Source of the DNA: PALSA-1006 sp036171275 | Lineage (GTDB): Bacteria > Pseudomonadota > Gammaproteobacteria > Burkholderiales > Gallionellaceae | Assembly (NCBI GenBank): GCA_036171275.1 | Contig: JAVHQT010000042.1 | Location: 33,699-97,698 of the forward strand | Length of the DNA: 64,000 nucleotides | Reading direction: 5' to 3' | Shown here: positions 17,939-26,780 of the stretch, piece by piece | Numbering within the stretch: position 1 is the first letter of the stretch | Layout of the letters: each line of letters begins with the position of its first letter | Notes under the pieces: model-generated | The model's database searches: none | What the model was told of the DNA's origin: nothing | The model's input: the letters and a program-made list of their open reading frames with translations, nothing else | Program-made: the position numbers and the translations under genes

Positions 17939-19504
17939 ATGAGCAGCATTAAACAAGCGTTAATCAGCGTGTCAGACAAAACGGGCGTGCTTGAATTTGC
18001 CCAAGGATTGCATCAACTGGGCGTGAAGATTTTATCTACTGGCGGCACGGCAAAATTACTCGCTGACAATGGCGTACCGTGTACGGAAGTGGCAGATTAC
18101 ACAGGCTTTCCTGAAATGTTGGACGGGCGCGTGAAAACGCTGCAACCGAAAGTTCATGCCGGCATTTTGGCGCGCCGTGATTTGCCGGAACACCTTGCTA
18201 CACTCGCAAAACACGACATTCCGACCATTGATTTAGTGGTCGTCAATCTGTACCCATTCGCGGCGACCATCGCCAAACCAAATTGCAGCTTGGAAGACGC
18301 GATTGAAAATATCGACATCGGCGGCCCAACCATGGTGCGCGCAGCGGCGAAAAATCACGCACACGTTGCCATCGTCACTGATCCGGCAGACTATGGTGTT
18401 ATTCTGAAAGAAATTCAATCAAATCAAGGAGTTACATCAGAAGCTACTCGTTTTGATTTGGCGAAAAAAGCCTTTTCGCACACCGCCGCGTATGATGCTG
18501 CGATTAGTAATTATCTGACTACAATCAGCAGCGACGGCACGCGCAGTGCTTTCCCCGCGCAAATCAACTTCAATTTCGCTAAGGTGCAAGAAATGCGCTA
18601 CGGTGAAAATCCACACCAACAAGCGGCGTTTTACCGCGATCTCACGCCGCTGGCGGGCAGCATCTCCAACTACACGCAAGTGCAAGGCAAGGAACTTTCC
18701 TACAACAATATCGGCGATGCGGATGCCACGTGGGAACTGGTTAAAACCTTTGATCAGCCCGCTTGCGTGATTGTGAAACACGCCAATCCGTGCGGTGTTG
18801 CCATCGCGGATACGCCGTTGAATGCCTATAAATTGGCGTATGCGACTGATACCACCTCCGCTTTTGGCGGCATTATTGCCTTTAACCGCGAGCTGGATGC
18901 CGACACCGCCACCCAAATTACCAGCAACCAATTTGTTGAGCTCATCATCGCGCCTAGCGCATCGGATGCGGCGCTAAAAGTGACCGCCGCCAAACAAAAT
19001 GTGCGTGTATTGGTCGTGCCTCTGTCTAATGCGGCGAACCAATATGACCTGAAACGCGTGGGCGGCGGCTTGCTGGTGCAAACGCCAGACACGCTGAATG
19101 TGCAAGCGTCGCAGTTAAAAGTGGTGAGCAAAGTTCAGCCGAGCGAACAACAATTGCAAGACCTGTTATTTGCTTGGCGTGTGGCGAAATATGTGAAATC
19201 GAACGCGATTGTGTTCTGCAAAAACGGGCAAACTCTAGGCGTGGGCGCAGGACAAATGAGCCGCGTGGACAGCACCAAAATTGCCAGCATCAAAGCACAG
19301 CACGCAGGCTTGAGCTTAGTGGATTCCGTCGTTTCTTCCGATGCGTTTTTCCCGTTCCGTGACGGCATCGACGTGTTGGCAGAAGCCGGCGCAAAAGCCG
19401 TCATCCAACCCGGCGGCTCCATGCGCGACGAAGAAGTGATTGCGGCTGCGGACGAACATGGACTGGCAATGGTGTTCACGGGGGCTAGACATTTCAGGCA
19501 TTAA
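17939..19504 (+). CDS. purH: bifunctional AICAR formyltransferase / IMP cyclohydrolase
   Basis: PurH makes the last two steps to IMP. Residues about 1-200 are the methylglyoxal synthase-like cyclohydrolase (LISVSDKTGV, ILSTGGTAKLL, GFPEMLDGRVKTLQPKVHAGIL). The rest is the formyltransferase (MRYGENPHQQAAFY, VKHANPCGVA, SNAIVFCKNGQTLGVGAGQMSRVDS). Length (521 residues) is normal. It follows dusB-fis, as in many gammaproteobacteria; purD, which often follows, is absent here. Confidence 0.97.
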   Translation: MSSIKQALISVSDKTGVLEFAQGLHQLGVKILSTGGTAKLLADNGVPCTEVADYTGFPEMLDGRVKTLQPKVHAGILARRDLPEHLATLAKHDIPTIDLVVVNLYPFAATIAKPNCSLEDAIENIDIGGPTMVRAAAKNHAHVAIVTDPADYGVILKEIQSNQGVTSEATRFDLAKKAFSHTAAYDAAISNYLTTISSDGTRSAFPAQINFNFAKVQEMRYGENPHQQAAFYRDLTPLAGSISNYTQVQGKELSYNNIGDADATWELVKTFDQPACVIVKHANPCGVAIADTPLNAYKLAYATDTTSAFGGIIAFNRELDADTATQITSNQFVELIIAPSASDAALKVTAAKQNVRVLVVPLSNAANQYDLKRVGGGLLVQTPDTLNVQASQLKVVSKVQPSEQQLQDLLFAWRVAKYVKSNAIVFCKNGQTLGVGAGQMSRVDSTKIASIKAQHAGLSLVDSVVSSDAFFPFRDGIDVLAEAGAKAVIQPGGSMRDEEVIAAADEHGLAMVFTGARHFRH

Positions 19505-19627
19505 AAAATAAAACAGACGAGGTGAAGTGCTCATATGTTTTAAAAAAATACTCATGGAGAATCTTTATGCAACTTGACGTTAAACACCCGCCTAGATTCG
19601 TAAGCTATCGTGCAAAGGATGTTCAAA

Positions 19628-19951
19628 ATGATTTCAGAACAAACGATTTTGCAAGCCGCGCATTTATTGGGTGAGGCGGCGAAACCTGCCAGAGTTATTC
19701 TGTTCGGTTCGTATGCGCGCGGTGATGCGGGGGATGAATCGGATTTAGATTTTCTGGTGGTTGAGCCTACGCTGACCGATAAATTTGCGGAAATGGTGCG
19801 CTTGCGCCAAATGTTACGTCCTTTAAGAGTGCCCGTTGATGTGTTGGTTTGTTCGCAAGCAGAACTGAGTCAGCAGCAACACGCTTGCTCAAGTGCCATT
19901 TATTGGGCGTTACAGGAAGGAAAGGTGTTATATGACCGTGCAGCCCATTAA
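19628..19951 (+). CDS. mntA: MntA-type nucleotidyltransferase antitoxin
   Basis: A 107-residue minimal nucleotidyltransferase. The catalytic signature is FGSYARGDAGDESDLDFLVV, with G-S and the paired Asp of the DNA polymerase beta-like fold. Such proteins pair with HEPN toxins and neutralise them by AMP transfer. I take the ATG at 19628, eight nt behind AAAGGA; an ATG at 19619 and a GTG at 19610 are also in frame. The partner gene downstream is truncated (19932-20006), so this is probably a decayed toxin-antitoxin locus. Confidence 0.82.
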   Translation: MISEQTILQAAHLLGEAAKPARVILFGSYARGDAGDESDLDFLVVEPTLTDKFAEMVRLRQMLRPLRVPVDVLVCSQAELSQQQHACSSAIYWALQEGKVLYDRAAH

Positions 19952-20006
19952 CATTGCGCAACGTTTGTTGGTTTTGGCTCAACGCGATATCACATCGCTA
20001 ATTTAA
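19932..20006 (+). pseudogene. HEPN/HepT toxin, truncated remnant of 24 codons
   Basis: An ATG 20 nt before the end of mntA opens a frame reading MTVQPINIAQRLLVLAQRDI and then four residues to a TAA. The pattern QRLLVLAQRDI resembles the first helix of HEPN-domain proteins. The position, overlapping the MNT gene, is where hepT normally lies. The RX4-6H active site is absent, so no toxin can be made. The rest of the gene is missing before fadE. Confidence 0.55.
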
Positions 20007-20045
20007 ATACCGAAAATCATAACTACATGATTTAATTGATATTTA

Positions 20046-22475
20046 TCAAGACTTCAATTCCGATGCTGCAAAGTCATCCACCATAATCACTTTGCGGCGT
20101 AAGGCGTAATCTCGTTGTAATTGCAATGCTTGTTCTGCATTGATTAATCCTAAAGTGCGGGCTTCGACGATTTGATTTAATTCATCCAAGGCTTTTATTT
20201 TGCCGGTTTGATGGGCGAGGGTTAGTTCTGCTTGTAAAGGTTCACAGGATAAGGTGCTGGAAAGTGCCGCTTCTAATGCGCCTACCGCTTCATTTTCATC
20301 CTTGGGTAAATAACAGCCGCCAGTGAGCCGATCACGCGTTGCGCCCGGTTTGGTTAATAACACAGCGAGTTGGTGGCCGCATTCATCAGTAGGCGGTTGA
20401 CGATTTTTGCCCAGCGGAAAAATAGCTAAGCGTAAGCTGAACGCTAATAAACGATTTGGAAAGTTTTGTAATACGCCATCGAGTGCGGTTTGAATCTGAA
20501 ATAAACCATCTTGCAGTGCCCAGTCGAGTAACGGAATATCGGCAACCGGACGGCCATCGTCTTCAAAGCGTTTTAATACCGCAGAACATAAATACAGTTG
20601 GCTTAGCACGTCGCCCAATCTGGCAGATAGTTTTTCGCGTCGCTTTAGTTGCCCACCGAGCGTGAGCATGGCCACATCGGTTAGCCAAGCAAAAGAAGCG
20701 GCGTAGCGAGTGAGCAATTGATAATAACGACGAGTGGGCGCATCGGTTGGCGCGATGACCCAATGAGCGTCGCTGAGCGCATAGACAAAAGAACGCGCTT
20801 TATTGCTGAGGGCAAAGCGAATATGCGCAAAAAGTGCCGCATCAAAATCGACCAATCCGCGCTTGGAATCTGTATTCTGAGCGGCAGAAATCTCTTTTAA
20901 AACATAAGGATGAGCGCGAATTTCGCCTTGACCAAAAATCATCAAACTGCGAGTTAAAATGTTTGAGCCTTCAACGGTGATGCCGATGGGCGTTTGCTGG
21001 TAATGGCGTGCCAAGTAGTTTTCAGGACCCAAGCAAATTCCTTTGCCGCCATGGATATCCATCGCATCGTTAATGGCAGTGCGGCCGCGTTCGGTGCAGT
21101 GATATTTGACAATCGCAGACACGACCGAAGGTTTTTCACCCAAATCCAAGGCTTGTGCGGTCAGGGTTCGCGCGGCATCTAGGACATACAAATTGCCGGC
21201 AATGCGCGCTAACGCTTCTTCCACACCTTCAAATTTTGCCACGGGTAATTTAAATTGTTTGCGCACACGGGCATAGGCGCCACTGCTTCGTGCCGCTAAT
21301 TTCACGCTGCCGGTGGCGCTGGCAGGTAAGGAAATGGCACGCCCAGATGCTAAACATTCCGTCAACATGCGCCAGCCGTGACCGATTTTTTCTGCGCCAC
21401 CAATTAGAAAAGACAAGGGAATAAACACATTGTCGCCGGAAGTTGGGCCGTTTTGAAACGCGGAGTTAAGTGGAAAATGCCGCCGTCCGATGACCACGCC
21501 CGGCGTATTCGTCGGAATCAGCGCGAGCGTAATGCCACGCTCTACTTCTTCACCGAGCAGTTTTTGCGGGTCGCGCAATTTGAAGGCTAAACCAAGCAAG
21601 GTGGCGACGGGTGCGAGGGTAATGTAACGTTTTTCCCACGTGAGGCGCACGCCCAAAATATTGTTTTGTCCGTCAAAATCACCGTAACTGACGATGCCGA
21701 CATCGGGAATGGCGCCCGCGTCCGAACCCGCATAAGGGCCGGTAAGCGCAAAACAGGGAATTTCTGCGCCAGTAGCTAGGCGGTGTAAATACTGGTTTTT
21801 TTGCGACTCAGTGCCGTAGTGCAACAATAATTCTGCCGGCCCTAGCGAGTTTGGCACCATCACGGTGACGGCGGCGGTGCCGCTACGCGAGGCAATTTTT
21901 GTGACCACCGCAGAATGGGCTTGCGCGGAAAATCCCAGTCCGCCATATTGTTGCGGAATAATCATGCCGAAAAAGCCTTTTTCTTTGATAAAGCGCCACG
22001 TTTCGGGCGATAAATCATGATCAATATGCGTGACCTTCCAGTCGTCAATCATGGCGCAAAGTTGCTCGACTTCGTGATCTAAAAACGATTGTTCGGTCAC
22101 GCTTAAGCTCGGTTTTGGTAACACCAATAGTTTTTGCCAGTGCGGCGCGCCGCTGAATAATTCGCCTTCCCACCACACCGTGCCTGCATTTAGGATTTCT
22201 TGTTCGGTTGCTGAAATGGGCGGCAAAATGCGCCGGAATTTATTTAAAATCGGGCGGGTGACGATATTTCTTCGCAAAGGATCGACTAAAAATATCAGTA
22301 TAATCAATAACATAGCGAAATAAAAACTTTGCAATAAAGTGTCGGAAACTCGACTTTCGATTGCAAAGAACGGCACTATTACCATTACTGAGATAAGCCA
22401 GCCAATAATGGAAGCGCGAAAAAAAGCCAGCAATACCGCCAGACTGAAGCTCAATAAGATTAAAAATAGGGTCAT
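20046..22475 (-). CDS. fadE: acyl-CoA dehydrogenase FadE
   Basis: A large acyl-CoA dehydrogenase (809 residues) that begins beta-oxidation by making trans-2-enoyl-CoA. Two or three N-terminal membrane segments (residues about 1-75) precede the catalytic domain, as in E. coli FadE. Flavin and substrate blocks FALTGPYAGSDAG and DIHGGKGICLGPENYLAR are present. I choose the ATG at 22475 because AGAGGT lies seven nt upstream; the frame is open 18 codons further. A thiolase for the pathway lies far away at 48.3-49.5 kb. Confidence 0.93.
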   Translation of the reverse strand: MTLFLILLSFSLAVLLAFFRASIIGWLISVMVIVPFFAIESRVSDTLLQSFYFAMLLIILIFLVDPLRRNIVTRPILNKFRRILPPISATEQEILNAGTVWWEGELFSGAPHWQKLLVLPKPSLSVTEQSFLDHEVEQLCAMIDDWKVTHIDHDLSPETWRFIKEKGFFGMIIPQQYGGLGFSAQAHSAVVTKIASRSGTAAVTVMVPNSLGPAELLLHYGTESQKNQYLHRLATGAEIPCFALTGPYAGSDAGAIPDVGIVSYGDFDGQNNILGVRLTWEKRYITLAPVATLLGLAFKLRDPQKLLGEEVERGITLALIPTNTPGVVIGRRHFPLNSAFQNGPTSGDNVFIPLSFLIGGAEKIGHGWRMLTECLASGRAISLPASATGSVKLAARSSGAYARVRKQFKLPVAKFEGVEEALARIAGNLYVLDAARTLTAQALDLGEKPSVVSAIVKYHCTERGRTAINDAMDIHGGKGICLGPENYLARHYQQTPIGITVEGSNILTRSLMIFGQGEIRAHPYVLKEISAAQNTDSKRGLVDFDAALFAHIRFALSNKARSFVYALSDAHWVIAPTDAPTRRYYQLLTRYAASFAWLTDVAMLTLGGQLKRREKLSARLGDVLSQLYLCSAVLKRFEDDGRPVADIPLLDWALQDGLFQIQTALDGVLQNFPNRLLAFSLRLAIFPLGKNRQPPTDECGHQLAVLLTKPGATRDRLTGGCYLPKDENEAVGALEAALSSTLSCEPLQAELTLAHQTGKIKALDELNQIVEARTLGLINAEQALQLQRDYALRRKVIMVDDFAASELKS

Positions 22476-22900
22476 TTTAAGTACCTCTTTTAGTTGATTA
22501 ATGAGGATAAAACGCAACGAGATTGGCAATGTTGCGGCAGATAAAACTGGTTAAGAAAATGCTGATTTATTCCGTTCATGGTGCCCTCGCTCGGACTGGC
22601 CCGTGGCAGTAATGGGGCAAAAAAATTAAATTCACTGCGCTGCGTTGCTGACAAAAGAGAATGCCTTATCCATCCGGTATCGGCGGCGTCCTAATTTTTT
22701 GCGCGCGCCGTACCTGCTTTGGAAATTGAATTCGGAGCAGTGCCCTAAAGCTAAAATGGTGCACGCGTCGCCCTTCGATGATCTCAGGGGAGGTTTGCCG
22801 AGCTATAACGGAATCAATACCGTATGAATCAACTCATTAGAATCACCCACTTAAAATCAACTATGCGACGGGTTCAGGGGGTGCTTTAATCAGTGTTTCC
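22476..22900. other. intergenic region with repeat fragments
   Basis: About 425 nt between fadE and the ParA gene. A REP-core fragment (CCCTTCGATGATCTCAGGGG) is at about 22770-22790. A repeat end (GCTTTAATCAGTGTTTCCTTAAGC) is at about 22883-22906, overlapping the 3' end of the ParA gene. The short open frame at 22645-22827 has no recognisable features. Confidence 0.5.
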
Positions 22901-23668
22901 TTAAGCGATCAGTCCCTTTTCGACTAACTCTTTGGCCAAATCATCATAATCTTGCGCGCCCTTGCTGCTGATTGCGTATTCGAAAACGGTTTTATTGAAC
23001 GCTGGGCTTTCGGCAAGACTGACATTTTCTGAGATGCGCGTTTGGCAAACTTCGAGCCCAAAATGGGTTTCGACTAAACGTAAAACATCCCAAGCCATTC
23101 TGCGGCGACCATCAAACCGTGTCAGTAAATAACGGCGCTGAATGCGTCGCTTCAGTACTTGCTCTAGCGCAGTTAACGATTTTTCCAGTTGCAGCGCACC
23201 TTTAATCGACAGGTGATCGGCCGCAATCGGCACAATTAAAACGGTACAAGCAAATAAGGCGTTCAGCGATAAAACGCCCACCATTGGACAGCAATCAATC
23301 AGCACGGGCGATTCATTTTTACCAAAAGATTCAGCTTGCAAACTGATGTTTAAACGATTGACTACGTTATAACTTTTTCCAAAAAGCGCATCGACTTTGG
23401 ATAGCTCGGCATGGGAAGGAATGATTTTTATTTGGCTAGTGGTTTCGTGCACTAACTCGTGCAAGGGGCGATTGCGTTGAAATAAACTTAACACCGTATC
23501 GTCTCCCGAACGCGCAGTCACGCCGATGATGGAGCTTAAATGCGCCTGTGGATCAAGATCAATGCCAAAGGCGGTGCGCCCAGTTCGCATCAATGCCGCC
23601 GCCAGATTGAGTGCCGTGGTGGTTTTTCCTACTCCGCCTTTTTGATTGAACACCGCGATAATAGCCAT
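22901..23668 (-). CDS. ParA family ATPase, orphan
   Basis: A 255-residue ParA/MinD-type ATPase. The deviant Walker A motif KGGVGKTTTALNLA, the Walker A' DLDPQAH and the Walker B-like VLIDCCP are intact. Proteins of this type position chromosomes, plasmids or large complexes. There is no parB and no parS-like repeat cluster nearby, so the cargo is unknown. It sits just upstream of nothing on its own strand except fadE; tatD and holB lie behind it and may be co-transcribed, since the tatD stop is 67 nt away. Confidence 0.85.
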   Translation of the reverse strand: MAIIAVFNQKGGVGKTTTALNLAAALMRTGRTAFGIDLDPQAHLSSIIGVTARSGDDTVLSLFQRNRPLHELVHETTSQIKIIPSHAELSKVDALFGKSYNVVNRLNISLQAESFGKNESPVLIDCCPMVGVLSLNALFACTVLIVPIAADHLSIKGALQLEKSLTALEQVLKRRIQRRYLLTRFDGRRRMAWDVLRLVETHFGLEVCQTRISENVSLAESPAFNKTVFEYAISSKGAQDYDDLAKELVEKGLIA

Positions 23669-23735
23669 AGGTGAAAAGTTATATTTTCAGGTTAATTAAC
23701 GAATTTGCCAATAATACTCGATATTGCTTTCCGCC

Positions 23736-24506
23736 TTAGCGCTGCTTCAAAAGAAACAGGTTGTTGAAGTTTTCGGAGGTTGCGGCTGCAATTTCTTCCA
23801 CTGAAATTTGCCGTAAGGCTGCAATTTCTTGCGCAACTAAAGGCACATAACCGGGTTGATTTAATTTTCCACGATGCGGCACGGGCGCTAAATACGGCGA
23901 ATCAGTTTCAATTAGCATTCGATTTAACGGAATTTTTTTGGCTACTTCCTTGATTATATTGGCTTTTTTGAAAGTAATAATTCCTGAAAAAGAAATGTAA
24001 AAACCGAGTTCAATCGCCTCTAAGGCGACGGATAAGTCTTCGGTAAAACAATGCATCACGCCGCCCACTTGCGCCGCGTTTTCTTCGCGCAGGATGCGCA
24101 AAGTGTCTTTAGTCGCGGCTCTCGTATGAACTATCAGCGGTTTATGGCACTGTTTTGCGGCGCGAATATGAGTTCTAAAGCGTTCACGCTGCCAAGATAA
24201 ATCGCCTTGTAAACGTAAGTAATCCAGACCTGTTTCGCCAATCGCCACCACGTGCGGCGCTTCGGCTAAGTCTAGCAAAGTTTGCAGCGATGGCTCTTCG
24301 GGTAATTCATAATCAGGATGAACGCCAACCGAAGCATAAAGGGTTGGATAACGATGCGTTAAGGCAAGAATGTCTGGAAATTGGGCTAAATCAACCGAGA
24401 CGCATAAGGCGTGACTGACTTGATTTAAACGCATTGTTTCCATCACGCCAGCTATGTTTTGGGCTAGTTCGGGAAAATTTAAATGGCAATGTGAATCAAT
24501 AAACAT
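23736..24506 (-). CDS. TatD family metal-dependent hydrolase (YcfH type)
   Basis: A TIM-barrel metal-dependent hydrolase of 256 residues. Metal ligands are visible in FIDSHCHLNF, AIGETGLDY, PLIVHTRAA, MHCFTED and ETDSPYLAP. Known relatives act as DNA exonucleases or deacylases; the substrate here is not determined. It is 5 nt from holB. This holB-ycfH pairing is part of the widespread tmk-holB-ycfH cluster, so YcfH is the closest named relative. Confidence 0.9.
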   Translation of the reverse strand: MFIDSHCHLNFPELAQNIAGVMETMRLNQVSHALCVSVDLAQFPDILALTHRYPTLYASVGVHPDYELPEEPSLQTLLDLAEAPHVVAIGETGLDYLRLQGDLSWQRERFRTHIRAAKQCHKPLIVHTRAATKDTLRILREENAAQVGGVMHCFTEDLSVALEAIELGFYISFSGIITFKKANIIKEVAKKIPLNRMLIETDSPYLAPVPHRGKLNQPGYVPLVAQEIAALRQISVEEIAAATSENFNNLFLLKQR

Positions 24507-24511
24507 ATGAT

Positions 24512-25546
24512 TTAGCTGGCAGATCGAGTCGAAAAAATCTGTTGATAAGCAAAGAGTAACGCTTCAAATTGCAGCTTGGCATTCAGGGGATGAAAAGCTT
24601 CACGTTGTGCAATTTTCAATTGTTGTTGATACGCCAGTTGTTGAATGAGCGAGGTTTTGGACGAAAGCTGGTTTAGGATTTCGTGCTGTTCAGTAAAGTA
24701 GCGCGCGCGCCCAGTCAGGTGAACACTACTTAAGTCATAACACCATTTAGCCAAAAAATTGACTAATTCAGTTGCCGGTACACGTTGCAGGCTATCAGCA
24801 AGGGCAAGGACATTCAGCTCATACGGTTTTTGCAAAGCCTGCAACAATGCGTTTAATGCCTTGCTGCCATCTTTGGCGTCCGTGCTTGCTAAACTTTGTA
24901 AGGGTGAATAACCGGTGTGTGCCAAAGCAGTTGTTGGATTTTTAACCCCTTGTGCTGTCAGCCAAGCGGTGCTGATTTCAAGCGGTGGAATCGGAATTGC
25001 TAAGGTTAAACAACGACTTAAAATGGTGGGTAATAATTGTTGCGGTTTATGCGTCACCAAAATAAATAATAATTGATCCGTTGGTTCTTCCAGTGTTTTT
25101 AGCAAAGCATTCGCTGAATTGGTATTCATGGACTCGGCGGGATGAATGATCACCACGCGCCTACCTCCTTGATGCGCAGAAAGATTGGTAAACCCAGCCA
25201 AAGCTCGGATTTGTTCGACGCTAATTTCTTGTGAAGGCTTTTTTTTACTTTCTTTTTTCTCGGCAACTGGACTCAAGGCGTTGTCATTTTGGCTCAGTGC
25301 CTCGGGCTGAATCAGTCGAAAATCGGGATGTGAATTTTGCTCAAACCAGTGACAAGCCGAGCAGGTTTCACAGGGCATTCCGCTGGTGGTGGGTTTTTGA
25401 CATAACAAAGCTTGCGCAAAAATGACGGCAAGTTCTAATTTGCCAATGCCTTTTGCGCCTTTTAATAACAACGCATTCGGTAATCTTGCCCGCAAACCTT
25501 GCAGACTTTGCCACGATTCATTTTGCCAAGGATAAAGTTTTTTCAT
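24512..25546 (-). CDS. holB: DNA polymerase III delta' subunit
   Basis: The clamp-loader delta' subunit. The N-terminus YPWQNESWQSLQGLRARLPNAL aligns with HolB, followed by the P-loop relic LLKGAKGIGKLELA. A zinc module CQKPTTSGMPCETCSACHW and the block NSANALLKTLEEP complete the AAA+ signature. I use the ATG at 25546, which matches the family N-terminus, though no strong ribosome site is seen; the frame is open 22 codons further. tmk, the usual upstream neighbour, is absent from this window. Confidence 0.9.
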   Translation of the reverse strand: MKKLYPWQNESWQSLQGLRARLPNALLLKGAKGIGKLELAVIFAQALLCQKPTTSGMPCETCSACHWFEQNSHPDFRLIQPEALSQNDNALSPVAEKKESKKKPSQEISVEQIRALAGFTNLSAHQGGRRVVIIHPAESMNTNSANALLKTLEEPTDQLLFILVTHKPQQLLPTILSRCLTLAIPIPPLEISTAWLTAQGVKNPTTALAHTGYSPLQSLASTDAKDGSKALNALLQALQKPYELNVLALADSLQRVPATELVNFLAKWCYDLSSVHLTGRARYFTEQHEILNQLSSKTSLIQQLAYQQQLKIAQREAFHPLNAKLQFEALLFAYQQIFSTRSAS

Positions 25547-25700
25547 CGATTTATAAGTCGCTAAAGGAAGCGCTGTACGATTTCGCTTCCGTGAGTTTGG
25601 ATTGGGCAGCAATCCATAAAACCTTTTATAGTCATAAAGTTAGATGCATGACTTTGTTGCTATCAAAATTTAAGCGCTGTTAAGCAAGGGTTTGTGCAAT

Positions 25701-26042
25701 TTATTCGACTACTAAATCTTTGACGCGCATTTGATTGCCAGCAGTGATGCGTAAGTGCGGGCTGTCGCAGACGGGACAGAGTCCGTAAGGTTCTTCAATT
25801 AACACCGTTGCGTTGCAGTTGAGGCAAATTGCTGCACCGTCGGTTTGAATAATTTCCAACTCTGCATCGGCGGCAAGGGTGTTGCGTGTCACCGCCTCGA
25901 AGCAAAAACGCATAGCATTGGCTTCGACGGCGGAGAGTTTGCCAATTTCTAGAATGACGGTACGTACCCGTTTAAAACCTTGAGTAACCGCGTTTTCTTC
26001 AATAATATTCAGTACACTCTCAGCCAACGCCATTTCGTGCAT
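25701..26042 (-). CDS. hypA: hydrogenase nickel incorporation protein HypA
   Basis: A 113-residue metallochaperone that delivers nickel to [NiFe] hydrogenase large subunits. The N-terminal nickel site MHE is intact. The zinc ribbon is visible as CLNC and CPVC. It lies beside hupE and divergent from hoxFUYH. No other hyp gene is in the window, so hypBCDEF must be elsewhere. Confidence 0.93.
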   Translation of the reverse strand: MHEMALAESVLNIIEENAVTQGFKRVRTVILEIGKLSAVEANAMRFCFEAVTRNTLAADAELEIIQTDGAAICLNCNATVLIEEPYGLCPVCDSPHLRITAGNQMRVKDLVVE

Positions 26043-26048
26043 GATTGC

Positions 26049-26627
26049 TTAGCCGGCGAAAAACAAGCCGCTGCCGACCAAGAAAATCCCTGCTCCGGTC
26101 CAGCGTAACGAGTTGGGCGCTAGAAATTTCGCAAGCAACAGCCCGAATAAATGCAAGACTAAGGTTGCGCTGATCAAACCAAGACTGCTACTGAACCCAG
26201 CATAATTGACCGGGATTTCTGCGCCGTGTGCATAACCGTGAAACAGGGCGAATACGCCAATTAGCAGGGCGCAGAGTGCGGCCGAAAGCCGCGTTGCAGT
26301 GGCGATGAGATAACCCAGTGCGCAAATTGAAATTAAAATTCCTAGCTCTACAAAAGCGAAACCAAGCTTGCTTATGCTCAGAAAACCGCCAATTGCCATG
26401 ACGCTGACAAAGGTGAGTGGTACCTGCCATTTTGCACGTCCGCCAAGTTGCGCTGCCCATAATCCTACCGCAACCATCGCCAATATATGATCTATGCCAC
26501 TGAAAGGATGAAGCATCCCCTGATAAAAACTATGGGTGGCCTGTATGCCGGCATGAGCAAAACCGAGGCTGGGCATTGCAAACATTACCAAAATGGCGAG
26601 GGCGCGAATACTCAAAAGATGGCTCAT
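26049..26627 (-). CDS. hupE: HupE/UreJ family membrane protein
   Basis: A 192-residue membrane protein with an N-terminal signal-like segment and about six further membrane spans. HPFSGIDHILAMVAVGLWAAQLGG is the family signature, with conserved His and Asp. HupE proteins take up nickel for hydrogenase. It starts next to hypA (6 nt) and is divergent from hoxF, so it probably supplies nickel for the Hox enzyme. Confidence 0.9.
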   Translation of the reverse strand: MSHLLSIRALAILVMFAMPSLGFAHAGIQATHSFYQGMLHPFSGIDHILAMVAVGLWAAQLGGRAKWQVPLTFVSVMAIGGFLSISKLGFAFVELGILISICALGYLIATATRLSAALCALLIGVFALFHGYAHGAEIPVNYAGFSSSLGLISATLVLHLFGLLLAKFLAPNSLRWTGAGIFLVGSGLFFAG

Positions 26628-26780
26628 GGTGTCTCCTTTTTAAAGTCGCTACCTTAGCGCATTCATTTTGAAACTGCATCTTTTTTTCTTCACGAAACTG
26701 CTAGCTGTTTGCAAACTATTGAGCGTAGAATTCTAAGAAGGTTTCATGCCTTTTCGATCAACGTCACGTTGGAAAATATT

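Noticed and set aside
19567..19674. A 35-codon frame with a good ribosome site (GGAG, seven nt) before mntA
   Set aside because: It overlaps mntA out of frame and shows no known motif. It could be a leader peptide, but nothing else supports this.
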